In this document: piece by piece, positions 1 through 11,424 of the stretch | Layout of the letters: each line of letters starts with the position of its first letter | Numbering within the stretch: position 1 is the stretch's first letter | NCBI GenBank assembly: GCA_963924555.1 | Contig: OZ004590.1 | Span: 496,001 to 560,000 of the forward strand | From: Crambe crambe | Lineage: Eukaryota; Porifera; Demospongiae; Poecilosclerida; Crambeidae | Length of the DNA: 64,000 bases | Reading direction: 5' to 3' | Notes under the pieces: generated by a model | Databases searched by the model: none | Seen by the model: the letters and a program-made list of their open reading frames with translations, nothing else | What the model was told of the DNA's origin: nothing | Position numbers and translations under genes: made by a program

Positions 1-62
1 GTTGGCACGGATTGCTCCATCACACTAATACATTCATTATCTATGACAGGCCCAAGATGATG

Positions 63-235
63 ATAAAGGGAATGAAGTAGGAATAGTTAGCTCGTAGTTT
101 GGTAATACTGGTGGTGGGTAAGGGGTTACTTGACTGAAATTCACTCTCTTGTTGCTGAACTTTTTTGAACTGGACACAGCCATCCTTACTTTATTTAGAT
201 TTTTTTCCCTCTACTAGTAATTATCAGGATCATAA
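63..235 (+). repeat. partial copy of dispersed MITE family A
   Basis: The stretch runs from an AAGTAGGAATAGTTA motif through GGGTAAGGGGTTACTTGACTG and a GCTGAACTTTTTTGAAC block to a T-rich end near TTTATTTAG. The same series of blocks recurs near 46.8, 48.1, 57.5 and 59.4 kb, in both orientations. It is non-coding and looks like one arm of a hairpin MITE. Confidence 0.7.
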
Positions 236-1322
236 GGAGAAAATGGAAATAGGGCCAACCTCTCTACAGAGGCTAAAAGGCTCGTCCATAGCTTGGCTAT
301 TGTTCGGTGCACATGTGATAGTTTAATTACCCAATGGAAAGTGTTTCTAATTGTTTCACAAGTATAGCAGTATTTCACTGGGCATGAAATAAGAGCACTA
401 CCTGTGCAGGGTGAATCATTCTCAGCAGACACAAACACTGTCAAACCTTTCAAGTACGTAGAAGCTTGACCAGATTATGGGTTTAATACGAATTACAATT
501 GAAGTAGATAAAGAAATTATTGCTGGTATTTGTGGAAAAAGTGTTGAAGTCTGCTGCTACCAAGGCCTGCAAAAACAGAAAGGAACGTCATAACTTATAT
601 AAAGCAGGCAAGAGTGCGAATATCACTTGTAATACTTGCACCTTTGAATCCATTACAAATTATTTCAGGTTTTGATTGGTTTCATAACACTCATTTGAGA
701 TTAACTGGTTCAGTGATATTTCCACCTTGCTTCAGTTGAGAGGCAATCTTGCTGGCATACCATCCTTGAAATAGGAATTCTTTTGCTGGTTTGTTAACAT
801 GGCTGAAGGCCTATCTGTACAATTTGGGAGTATGGTCACATAAAAAATATTCTAGACATGATTGGTAGTCAGAATAGTACAAGTGCTGGATGAGATGAAG
901 GCAGGCAGAGCTCTTTCTCTTTGTGTTTTTATATAGGAATGATTAAGGTAGCATAATACAGTGCTTTCGTTACACCAATGATTTGGAGTACATGTCACGT
1001 GCCAACTCTTGGGGAAATCTATATTTTGCAGACATCTTGAGGTTTTCCCTTGGTAGAGGAGTTGTATTGGAAGCCATACAGTGTTCCAGCAAAAACAACA
1101 GTGATCTGCTGCTTATCATTCAGCCCTACCACTTCAACCTGTTTTGATGTCTATCTTGACTCTGTCAGTTGGGTTGATGAGAAAAATGTCAGATAATGAA
1201 AGTGAGTCGAAGATTGCTAAATGTAAAAATCTGTTGCAACTGAGGAAAGCTGCTGAAAGCCAGCCTGATCTAATTGGGGTAGTACTAGATAGCATAGCCC
1301 CTGTCGAGCTTCTTCTTTCTGA
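236..1322. other. no recognisable gene
   Basis: Short ORFs on both strands show no family resemblance. Part of 1090-1320 may be coding sequence upstream of the next relic (a short frame on the plus strand around 1144-1386), but I cannot tie it to a known domain. Confidence 0.4.
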
Positions 1323-2085
1323 TATCATCACTCGATTGCAGGCAAACCTTTTGGTGCATACGCTGCTGCTAGTGAGTCAGATATAGTGGGAGTATGGGAT
1401 TGTCTCAAACAGATAGATGATTCCCTGAAATATGGAGAAACTTACCAAAAGGATTCTCATCCTTCCCTCCGTGAATTTATCTCGCACTGTTGTCGGCTGC
1501 GGCACTACTCATTCTGTATCAAAAAGTGTGGTAGCCCAAGCTGCTTGACTTGCAAAGCACCAGACTGCCACAAGACGATTTCTCAAAAATACACTTTCTT
1601 CCAGACCCAGTGCCAGGTGATGATGGTCATTACAAGAAGTTTGACTCTGTCTATGGAATAACGACTGAAAAACATTGTCCATCGCTACAAAGAAGACCTA
1701 TTTACAGCCAGTATTCAGCATGCTCGTAACACTAGTCCAATGTGAGGAGTGTGAAATGTGGCGTTTGCTGTATTCTCCTCATAAGCTATCACCAGCTCAG
1801 AGAAGTACACTTAGTGATTATTTGGCTGACTACACTTTCACATGTGGTGCTAGCCTTTCTGATTTGCAACTTCCTGGTTTTTTAGAAGATGTGTGTGTAC
1901 GAGACTTACGATGCTATGCTCCAGTGGAAAAACTCTACTATTCAATGAACTACGACACTGCATTTATTGCAATGGATCAGATAAGCTTACTTGGAAAGAT
2001 GGCTTCTATCCTCAAGGACCAGCCTGTCTTGCTATAGCCAGCTATAGCTGCAAAGTAATCGCTCTTTCCCGCACTCAAAGTACCT
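1323..2085 (+). pseudogene. frameshifted relic of a multicopy Cys-rich invertebrate gene family
   Basis: Three or four short plus-strand frames follow each other collinearly and read as one protein broken by frame changes. The first (about 1341-1600) contains GKPFGAYAAASE and a Cys/His-rich HCCRLRHYSFCIKKCG. The frame changes near 1600 and continues with LPDPVPGDDGHYKKFDSVYG to a stop near 1730. A third frame (1675 to about 1965) holds CEECEMWRLLYSPHKLS, FTCGASLSDL and PVEKLYYS. A fourth (about 1965-2080) adds CIYCNGSDKLTW and a further Cys. The paired CxxC motifs suggest a zinc-binding module. I recognise the pattern as one seen in many copies in coral and sponge genomes, but I know no established name or function. 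A TTGCAG acceptor-like site just before 1341 suggests that an exon began there. Each break shifts the frame in the same direction, so programmed shifting is unlikely and decay is preferred. Confidence 0.65.
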
Positions 2086-2960
2086 TCCTCACTTGTTTGA
2101 CTGTTTACATTAAATGGACAAAGATATTTAAATACTAGATCAAAAGGGGCGTAGCTCCACATTTAGCCACTTCCTGTATTTATATGTGAGGCATGCAAGG
2201 ACTGTCCTCCTTTGAAAAAGCGAGTCTGAACATCACTTTTCGTATTCATACTCATATTAATGTCATTTTTGTGTGTTGAGGTGCTTAAGATAATGATAAT
2301 GATAATGACCCACCCACCTGCATAAGTCTTCACGGAAGGTCCAACGAAAAACTGTTATTCAAGGAATAGTGAGAAGATCCAAAATTAGTATGTCTTTCAT
2401 TGCAAATAGTTCAATGAGGCTACAGTGACAATATTTTATTTTAGTGCAATTGAATAATGATCCTTACCCAATACATAATTGTTATTGAGTGCCAGCACAG
2501 TTAATGACCCTTACCAAAAACTTGGTATGTGGTTGTGCTTAGAATCCCAACCAATAGCTTAACCCATTGCTGCACATGCACAGCGCACCAATAACTACAA
2601 GCATAACAGTAGTTTGGAGCTACGACTATAACCTTCCAAGTGTAGCATAATCATGATATGGATTGGTGAGTGAAACATTTTGTAGCCCATGCCCAGAAAC
2701 TGAAAGCAAGTGCTACCCCTCAGCACACACTAAGATTTGCAGGTCTGCACTTACATCTATCAAACTTGGCATGTGCATTCTATATCGTTGAGCCACAGAC
2801 AGCTAGCAGTATTGGTACTACAGCTAAGCTGATCATCAGTGCCTGCATGTAAAGACACAGAGGTCACTTTGTAGTCTCACATAGCCTAGCCTCTCAGATA
2901 GAACAGGTAGTGGTGGACGAAGACACAATATACATGCTAAGTGCACATTATAATAATACG
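2086..2960. other. no recognisable gene
   Basis: AT-rich sequence with a short ATGATA run near 2290. ORFs here lack recognisable motifs. Around 2410-2650 it shares blocks with 18.9-19.1 kb (the Y-AAT-GAT-CCTTACCCAATACAT block and the following text), so it is probably dispersed repeat. Confidence 0.4.
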
Positions 2961-2964
2961 GAGC

Positions 2965-3180
2965 TGCCTATACAGAATTTATAAAAATGGGTCGGCTATC
3001 CCTACTTAAGATTTTTATTTAGAAGAAATTTTTTGTGCTCACTTGTTTCTGTCTTTTTTCTTAGTGCTTGAAGTCGAAAGTAAGTTTGTGTATCTAAAGA
3101 ATTGAGGGTGACAGCATTGACCGTCACTTCAACTGAGAGTATGCAGTGATCATTATAAACACTGCAGAGTATTAAGATTG
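2965..3180 (+). repeat. partial copy of dispersed MITE family B with flanking repeat
   Basis: Contains GGCTATCCCTACTTAAG, then TTTATTTAGAAGAAATTTTTT and GCTCACTTGT, which is the terminal sequence of the palindromic family seen complete at 40.57-40.80 kb. The following 100 bases (AAGTTTGTGT, CCGTCACTTCAACTGA) are the reverse complement of 39.88-39.96 kb, next to another family B copy. The repeat therefore extends beyond the MITE end. Confidence 0.65.
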
Positions 3181-3735
3181 TGTGGGTAAATACGTGGTCA
3201 CAGTATTACTACCCATAAATTTCCAGTGAGATAGAGTTTTTTATATGAAATGTGTGGAAGAAACAATTACACTAAGCCGAAAATTAGCATTATCTGAGTA
3301 GGTGAACAAAACAATTACACGAATAAATAATAAATAATGAGATCAACAGTAATCGTGTAGGAATAGGAAATAGTTGAACAAAAATCAGCTACTGAATTCA
3401 AGCAATTGGTGAGATAGTTATTTGCCATTATAGAACTTCGCATTTTGGGTAAAAATTGTTCTTTGGTATGTGGTAGTGTTATAAAGTATTTCTAAGTTCT
3501 GTGGAGTTTCAAGTTTTTTCATAGAGATTGGCTTCCTTGGCAACTATAGTGGGTGCACCACCCTTAAAGGAAATTTAGACTAATCAGCGTATGTGCGTGA
3601 ACATAACCTTGTGCATGGCTGAGGAGTTAACGATAAAATATGCACGAAATTAATAAGCTTAAGCTAAGGATTATTTGAATGATCCACTTTTATAGATTCC
3701 TTTCCATGTGACACTCTCTATGTAGGGATGATGTG
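3181..3735. other. no recognisable gene
   Basis: AT-rich, with no motif-bearing ORF and no obvious repeat partner in the window. Confidence 0.4.
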
Positions 3736-3739
3736 GACT

Positions 3740-4530
3740 CCGCATACATATAGTATAATTCCAGTTCCCCCATTTAGACTCAACTATGAACAATTATCCA
3801 GCCTACTACAACATGCAGAACAAGTTTCAGGACCAGGGAGCTTACCGTTTCAGAAAGGTAAGTCGCTAGATTTTTCTTCTTCTCTATTATTATTATTATT
3901 ATTCTTAGACAACCATATCTCTCGAACCACTCAAGCTACAGCTATGATTTCTGGATAAATCCACTCCAAATTCTACCAGTTACGATCTTTTGTACTTGTT
4001 GATCCTCGAAATAGTCGGAAGAAAAAGGAGACACTACAGAGCACAGTACTCGACTAACTTAATTAATGGAAGCCATTTTATCGATAATGCGCATGCACAT
4101 AAAATTGATACCTAATTATTCGAAATTACAATATTACTCGTACTGTATTAGCAGAGAGCGGTATAACAAAAGTGAAATTCCAGTGCTCCCACTTAGACTT
4201 AACGAAAGCTACTGTGAATGATTATCTGCTTAATAGAGCCTACTACAATGTGCAGACCAAGTTTCAGGACCAGTTTCAGAAATACAGCAAGCAGATAAGT
4301 CATATTGTTCTTAACATCTTCTTCTTAGACAACCATACCTCGTGAACCATTCAAGCTACAGCAAATATTTCTGGATAAATCCACTCCCAAATTCTACCAG
4401 CTACGACCTTTTCTACTAGTCAATCCTTGAAAGAGTCGATGTGAAAGGATACATATTACGGAGCACAGTACTCTACTAACTTAATTACCGATTTAAATTA
4501 ATATGCACGCGCATACAATTGATATTTTTC
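3740..4530 (+). repeat. tandem dimer of a dispersed ~0.4 kb repeat
   Basis: Two diverged copies lie head to tail: about 3760-4160 and about 4175-4530. Both contain the blocks TTTCAGGACCAG, TTAGACAACCATA, AAGCTACAGC, TCTGGATAAATCCACTC and GGAGCACAGTACTC. A reverse-complement copy is at 14.86-15.27 kb and a 3' fragment at 46.24-46.38 kb. The first copy carries a short (ATT)n tract near 3890. Short ORFs over the region are not supported as genes. Confidence 0.75.
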
Positions 4531-6652
4531 ATCTGTCCCTGCATACACATAGAAGAATGAACTCCTGCATTTATGCATACATACACAAAGAGAAAAAATG
4601 ACCAGGAACAAGTGAGGAAAAAATGCAGGGATAACCATGCTCAAGAAAAGTAAGGAAACAAGGGTAGGGAAGCCGTCATGATAAGGAAGACTGTAGTCTA
4701 CAAAGTTGTGCTTTTAATTAGAATCTTCACTAACGTTCTTCAAGAGGGTGTGAGCCAAAGTACACAATAACCCTTTACCAAAACATAAAGGTGTACAGGT
4801 AACTTCAAAATGTATGACCATACCTTGCCATAAGGTCTTGAGAAGCGGTTGGTGTGACTCTTCATCCTGGAACTCTTCATCCATGACAAGACCTGTTGGC
4901 ATGACTCTTTATCCATGACAAGATGGAACTATTTCACTATAGAAATGCAATGCACAATATATCATGTGATTATCTGCACACTAGCAGGCAAACTATAGCA
5001 TATAATAGAGTGGACCTGAAGTTATTAGGACTTACTGGTAATATATAAAAGTTAGGAGAGATCAAAAAATAGTTTTTTTTAATGAAATATTATGTAACAG
5101 AGTTTAGTGAGAGTTATGTATGTACAGATATCCTAATATTTAGTGTTGATATTTCAAATGAAAGGACTGGACTTATTATCTGTGAAAGTGTAGCTATAGG
5201 GAAAGAACTGTGTTATTATCTATAAAGGAAAAAAATTATAAAATAGGCAAGTAGGTGTAAAGTTCATGGACGAGAAAGCCTACCCCTCATAATTTCAATA
5301 ACCACACCCAACTACTCTATGCCTACATGAGAGTACTCATGCATATAGCAGATCCTGACACGAGGCTGAGTCCACCTGAAAATTACCCTACCAATGCAGC
5401 CACCCAACAGTCATATAAGGTGGCAATGAAGCTATGATAATCAAAAGTGTGGGCAGCCTGCCTGGCAACAAAAAGTCAGATAATATTGTGGCTTCAGAAA
5501 TTGGTTGCCCTACCAAATGGAATACTTTACCCAGTGGACAGCATGATATGTATATAAACTTGGAACCCTTAGTTAGAATATTATGTAGCACGTGCACTCC
5601 CAATGTACCAAAGAAGAAAGCTCATAATTGAACAAAGATTAGTGATCATTTATAGCACCAGTTGTACATATTACACATGAAGTCATAATAATCATATTTG
5701 GTGGTGCAAGTATTATCCAACATCAGTTACCTGAACCAGTAGTCTGAACCAGACTATAATATTATGGGTTCCAACATGGACTGGAAATGGGTCATGTGCA
5801 TGCATTACATTAGGCTGGGAATCCTCATTGAGCAGTGTTGTTAAGACAGTCTAGTCTTCTAACTGGTGATGATGTGTCCAGTAGTGCAACTGTGAGATCA
5901 ACCTTATTTGCAGTACCTCAAAGTGTGCGAGCTGTGCCAGTTATCCAAAAAAATTTGAGGGCCTTTGTTTCCAGCAGAGGCAAGATCAACAGTCACACAA
6001 ATTATTGTTACCTGCACACACCTGAACTGAGGGAAAGGCTGCATGTTACCTGCACACACCTGAACTGAGGGAAAGGCTGCATAATAGGAGAAATGATCAG
6101 TAGGAAAATAGAACTGAATTAAAGTCCTTCTGCAGACATCAATCAGCCCTACTCCACAAAGATCCAATGTTCTGAGTAAAACAGATACCCACACATGTAA
6201 CTTTTTATGAGGCACTTGTTACTCAAAGGCTTGTGAGTGATTACTGCAACACAAAATATATCAAGTACATGCAAACACCATTGAAGTTATACTGTGCATG
6301 TCTGCCAGAGACTACTTCAGCACTATAACATGTGTTAGTACAAAGATAGAATATCTCTAAACTAATTAGTGTCTCTGACTCTGTATTCTAACATACAATA
6401 TACATGCACCACATTTTCATTTACGTAATAAAATATTTAACAGACTAATGTATGTGTAAGGTACTACTCCTTACCCTCCTGATTTTAATAACCACACCCA
6501 TATCATAACTACTTCAGCTGCTCTACCCCAGAATAATAATTATGAAGTAGGGATAGTGGCTTAATTAAGTAGTTTAGAAATTATGAGGGGTAACACGTAA
6601 CTTAACTCTCTTTTTAACCCTCAGCACATGCGCAAGGGTTATAGTAATTGTT

Positions 6653-6678
6653 TTGTCTGTCTGTCTGTCTGTCTGTCA
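6653..6678 (+). repeat. (CTGT)n microsatellite
   Basis: A short CTGT tract following TTGTTTTGTC. The same tract sits at the matching place in copy 2 of the duplication (about 21121-21142). It creates spurious Ser/Val/Cys-rich ORFs. Confidence 0.8.
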
Positions 6679-7104
6679 CGCCTTGATCTAGGAGCTAGCG
6701 CACTTACCACAGTTCAAACAGCTATGAGCACAGCAGGTGATGTGCCAAAAAAGAGATATCCTTCAATGCATTCTATATATAGCAGCCAAGAAAGGGAGAG
6801 AAGAGGCGTAGTGCATATTTCTCTTTTATCACGCTGACAGCTGGATAGTTGAAAAGATGCACCCGTAGAGTTGATGGCTAGCCAGCAAACAACTGTTCTC
6901 CAATCAGTCAAAAACATTGAAGTTTGATAATGACAGTTTGCACATACATGAAATTGATCACATTTGCTTCTGGATCTAGGATCACATGTGATAAAAATAC
7001 TTGGTGCATATACAAGGTTGAGATAACTATGTTTAAGCCATGTTTATCTATGAACCTGCACTGAGGGTTTGCATTTAGTGCCTTTTATTCACATGGCTTT
7101 CTAA

Positions 7105-7910
7105 AGTGACCTCAAATAAGTGACTATTGGAGTAAGGATAAAGTTTTTATCGACTCCCTAGTTTCCTTCTATCCTCACTCATGATCGTTTCTAGCTTTTT
7201 GCATGTAAATGATTCAACCAAACAGAAAAAGTATGGAGAAGTGGGATACGATCCTCTGTTCAAAGTTAGACTTTACTCGATCATTTTTCTGCTGTTTTTC
7301 CAGCATACTACTTCCCTTCTCTGTATTCAGTATAGATGTAATGATGATCAGTACCCGCTGTAGGGTAGCCTTCCTACAGTACCTCCCAAAGAAATCAATG
7401 AATAAGGTTCGGGTTAACTCTGAAGGAAAAATGGGATATGTTCTTGCTTTTCAGGTATACATAGGAGCAGAAGCTGAGACTTCTAAAAAAGGTCTTGGAT
7501 ATAGAGTTACGTATAATGGATCTCATAAGGCTCTATATATGAGGGAAAGAACCATCTGCTTTACGTGGACAATTTTTATACCAGTCCAACTTCACTGGTT
7601 GATTTGCTGTAAAAGGGTGTGTACTGCACAGAAACTATTTGGACCAACAGAATGGATCCCCCAAGTCTCTCATGATGACACAGAATTCTTCTGAGCAAGG
7701 GTCATACCAGTTTGCAACTTGTTCAAAACATTCACTCACTGCTGCATGGTGGAAGGACAGAAAAGATGTTTCTACAATGAGTTCCTTTCACAAGATGGCC
7801 ATTGAGTATGTCCTAATGGATTGAAGGAAAAGATCTATTTTCCATGCCCTTCCATGATAACAATTACATGTGTGGGTGTTGATTTGACATCTCAGCTATT
7901 ATTCAATGAC
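7105..7910 (+). pseudogene. decayed piggyBac-type transposase fragment, copy 1
   Basis: The plus-strand frames read in order as middle parts of a piggyBac transposase (cut-and-paste DNA transposase with TTAA targets). Around 7110-7140 the text gives ISDYWSKDKVF-like residues, then LHVNDSTKQKK and YDPLFKVR. Next is a cysteine/arginine stretch ending in FLQYLPKK, then GKMGYVLAFQVY, and finally a VDNFYTSPTSL-like block in another frame. Several frame changes and stops separate these blocks, so the gene is dead. The start is missing: the match to copy 2 begins abruptly at ACCTCAAATAAGTG (7106), consistent with a deletion. The C-terminal zinc-binding part, present in copy 2 (24190-24540), is replaced here by a G-rich stretch at 7936-7958. 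Confidence 0.8.
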
Positions 7911-9935
7911 AGAGGAGAACCCTAAAGTGGTGGAAGAGGGGGGAGGGGGGGGGGGGCATGGTTAGCGTTAACAAGGTGGTACCCACGAAGTCTATGGGTT
8001 AATGTGAACATGGCATATTCATGATAGCCAACTTTTAACAGGAATGGTAGGGACATATCCGTGCACTTACGTGTGGAACTTTTTAGCCTAACCACACCCT
8101 TTTGGATAAACTGCACCTACTTGATGATAACTTATGTAAAGATGCTGCAACTTGCATAAGTATTACCTGCCCATAATAATAATTATTACCTCATCAATAT
8201 GTGTGTAGAGGAAGCTATATCAACTCTAAAGATAGTCTACGATAAAAGTTACCTTTAGATCTGTTACTTATTCCTGGAAATTCTTTGATCCATTCTACAT
8301 TCTTTTGGGTCTCTTAACCTTGGGAGGCTCAGCCATGCTTAGCTAGCTAGCTAAAGTTGAGCTAAGGCAAGAGAAAGAGCAAAACAACTTGACTCTGGAG
8401 GGTGGAACTTTGGCATGCTGGAATCATTTTTTTTGTTGAGTAAGCAAACAGTATCATTCTCTCATCTATAGCTTCTCTAGTATCGGGACAGTTTTGTCTG
8501 TCGGGTGGGACTCAGGATATCATGAGTGCCCTGACCAAATTGGGACAGTTGGCAACTATGCATATGCATATGCATGTATGTAGATAAGAAGAGACACAAG
8601 AACACAAGTGTTTAAACGAGAGAGAGGGGCCTGTGAGTGGAACAGTCCAGTGCTTGTGCTGTGTGAGGTGGTTTAAGAGCAGAGGAGGATTGGCTCTCCA
8701 TAAATGCATACCAGGAAGCTGAGTACTACTGGGAGTTCTACTATGAGACTTTAAGGGGCAAGCAGACCATTTAACGGCAAATATCAAATAGGAACATGAA
8801 CATATGTAAGTTTTCATCCCTGTCAGTGTGTTTAAATGACATCTTGTGTTATAGGGGAAAGCCTCCCATAGGTGAGATACATAGATCTGAGCAGTACCAC
8901 TTCATACACATTAGCATTCCATTCTTGAAAGAGTGGTCCATTGTACCAACAAGCTTTAGCTACATACGTACAATAGTATCACACACTAATCAGGACACTA
9001 GTGCACTTAATGACATACCTACACAATGTCAGGGCTGGACATATACAGGGTGTCATGATGAGTGGCACCACTCAGCCATCACTCACACTAATATGGTCAA
9101 CCTGCATCCACTAAAAGTGTAGTTACTGCCTCAAATCAATGGGTGTGTGTCACAAGTGGCATTTTGTCCTTTTTTTTTTTTTTTTTTTTCATGTACCCTT
9201 GACTTTGTGCATCAACCCTTACATATAAGAATTGTATTCAGATTCAGAGAAAACAAACTCACCATGATGACTTAGTGACCTGCTGGATTATAGAAAGGTC
9301 ACAGGTAAAACTAGTCTGATACACACAGCCCCTGGCCTGCAGAGAAATAATAAAGGTCTGGTGATCCAATCAGAATCAATACAGAATCCATGCTAGGTCT
9401 GCTAATACGATAACTAACATTTATGATTGTACATGGCACTTGGTCTTAATCAATAAGGGAATGATGAGGTAATCATTTCATACTGAAGAATCTAGTGTGT
9501 GTGTGTTGATTTTTACATTTTGGATACTGAGCAGGAGATCACCGATGTCAAGATAAGTAGGTAATGGATACGGTAGTTCAGCTACAAATCTTGCGTAATA
9601 AGTGTAGAAGCTACTTCTTTCTGCCACGCATGCGCGTAAACACCCACACGTGTTCGAAGTGCCCACTAGTCTACCCGTGCTAATTTTTGCTGTGCGGTTC
9701 CGAGCTGTGACAGCTTATAAAGACAGAGGAGTTGATGCTCAAGAAAGTATACAGGAAGGTCCTTCACACAATCCAGGGGCTACCTTTGCGACGTCTGTTG
9801 GGGCTCCATGACGCATGGCCCAAAAGAAACTATGCTTTATCCACTCCCTCTGTCAATTGAATGGTGATTCTCTTGCCAAGCAGTGCCTTCTGGATCTCTT
9901 GGATCAGGTAGCAGCTGGTCAGCTGCCAACTCACT

Positions 9936-10298
9936 TTAGGACTGATGAAATGTAAAGAAACCTGGAGGTGTCACATCAAAGGCAGACAAATTATAGATCA
10001 CTATGCTTACCTGTGGACTTGTGCCAATCAGTGAGTGTGATGCTCTGCAAGGGACAACTGTGGCTCTCCACCATTGGGAATCACCAGCTGCTCCTTCAGA
10101 GTAATTTTGTGCATGGCTCCTGGTGATCTCATTGTCAAAGCTGATGCAGCTTGATTCCCCTGGAGACAGGATGGGACACCTATTGGTGATCCAGTTTGCA
10201 AACTCTGTGGACAACAGCCTGAGACTGCTTCCCACTTTCTCTCCACTTGTCCTCGACTTGCTGACACCTCCTGAGGGGTCCTCGGGCAATGGCGTCAA
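9936..10298 (-). other. unidentified ORF-bearing stretch shared by both duplication copies
   Basis: A 120-codon minus-strand frame starts MTPLPEDPSGGVSKSRT and has a partner at 27055-27294 starting MTPLPVDPSGGVSKSRT. The shared block FANWITNRCP is kept in both, but a one-base difference afterwards sends the two copies into different frames. I do not recognise a family. Conservation here mirrors the surrounding non-coding DNA of the duplication, so this may not be a gene. Confidence 0.25.
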
Positions 10299-10705
10299 GA
10301 CTTAGAGATCTGATAACCCTCGCGAATCTATTCACAGGAGTTACCTGGATAGACGATCCCCAGGCATAGTCTTTGCTCATCTGCCTGGTCACTCCTGCTT
10401 GCTCCTCTGTAACCGTCCTATACTAGCCCTGCCCTGCCCCCTTCAGGCCCATGTGTGCATGGCATGTTTGGAGGTAAGAAAGAAAGAAGTTCAAAGGCAC
10501 CTGCAAGTCCCTACAGGAGCGTCATTTGATTGCGACATGAATCCAGTAGAGAGAGACCATGACATGGGACTGAAAGACGGTGACTACTAGGCCTACATAA
10601 TATAATTATATGGTTGGTATTTCAGGTAGCATAGCTTGTCTCATATTATTTTGCAAGCTTCATAGGCACCGCAGTCCTGTAGTTGGACAGAAAGTAGTTC
10701 AATAA

Positions 10706-11182
10706 ATTCATTATCAACAACTGATTACCTTGTGGTCAGGTATGGATGTTCATGCAAAAAGGTAGAGACGCATGTCTAGTCTACCGCAACTGGCTGCCTT
10801 GATTGATAACAGCTGAAATTGTAGGTGTATAGCGTGCTTGGGAACGAAATGTATTTTGCATGAGTGTAACTTCAGTTCATGGTCTCAAAGATGGTGCAGT
10901 ATTTAAGTCATGGCCACTTACAGAAAATCCAGTTGCACCTCTACCGTCAAGGCACTCGTTTCCAAGTGATCGCGACCTCGTGCATCTGGAAGTAACAACT
11001 TTTTCACATAATTAGATAGGTTTGTGTGATCTGTTAGTATGAAGCGTTTTACTTACTATATGTATACAGTATGAGAGTTATAGCAGGTAAACTAAACGGG
11101 AAAATATTCCAAATGAAGAATTTCCGGTGCAAATAAAGTTGTATGGGGCCCTATGACTTCCGGTTCTGCTGGCATAGCGATT
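10706..11182. other. no recognisable gene
   Basis: Unique sequence between the end of duplication copy 1 and the nested transposon block. No motif-bearing ORF and no clear repeat partner. Confidence 0.4.
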
Positions 11183-11424
11183 GTAGAATGTGATCCTTAA
11201 AGTAATTTCAGAAGTGGAGCCACCTTGGATTTGACCTTTGGTGACCTCTAGGTGTTATTTTCATTGAAAGTTGATAATTTGGGTATCAAATGAAAGATCT
11301 TACTCTAAGGAATAATATGGAACTTGAATCAAGTTTTTATCTTGTTTTGCTCAAGAATTAGAAACTTAGCGCCTACAACAGATTGCTTTGTGATATACAT
11401 ATAGAAAAACTGCAATTGCAACTT

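Larger units (their letters stand above)
4755..10705 (+). repeat. segmental duplication, copy 1
   Basis: From CCAAAGTACACAATAACCC at about 4755 to GAAAGTAGTTCAATAAAT at about 10705, long blocks match 15744-27671 in the same order and orientation. Matching blocks include 4755-5700, 6132-7100, 7105-7920 and 8010-10705. Similarity looks high by eye (single-base and short indel differences), but I could not compute it. This copy lacks several segments found in copy 2, including the 5' and 3' parts of the piggyBac relic, a 64-bp MITE and a roughly 305-bp A-tailed insertion. Inside, the only recognisable coding relic is the piggyBac fragment. Non-coding palindromic stretches such as 6470-6610 make up much of the rest. 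Confidence 0.85.

Noticed and set aside
6628-6837. Signal-peptide-like Cys/Val/Ser ORF
   Set aside because: The hydrophobic stretch is a translated CTGT microsatellite, and the duplicate copy changes frame.
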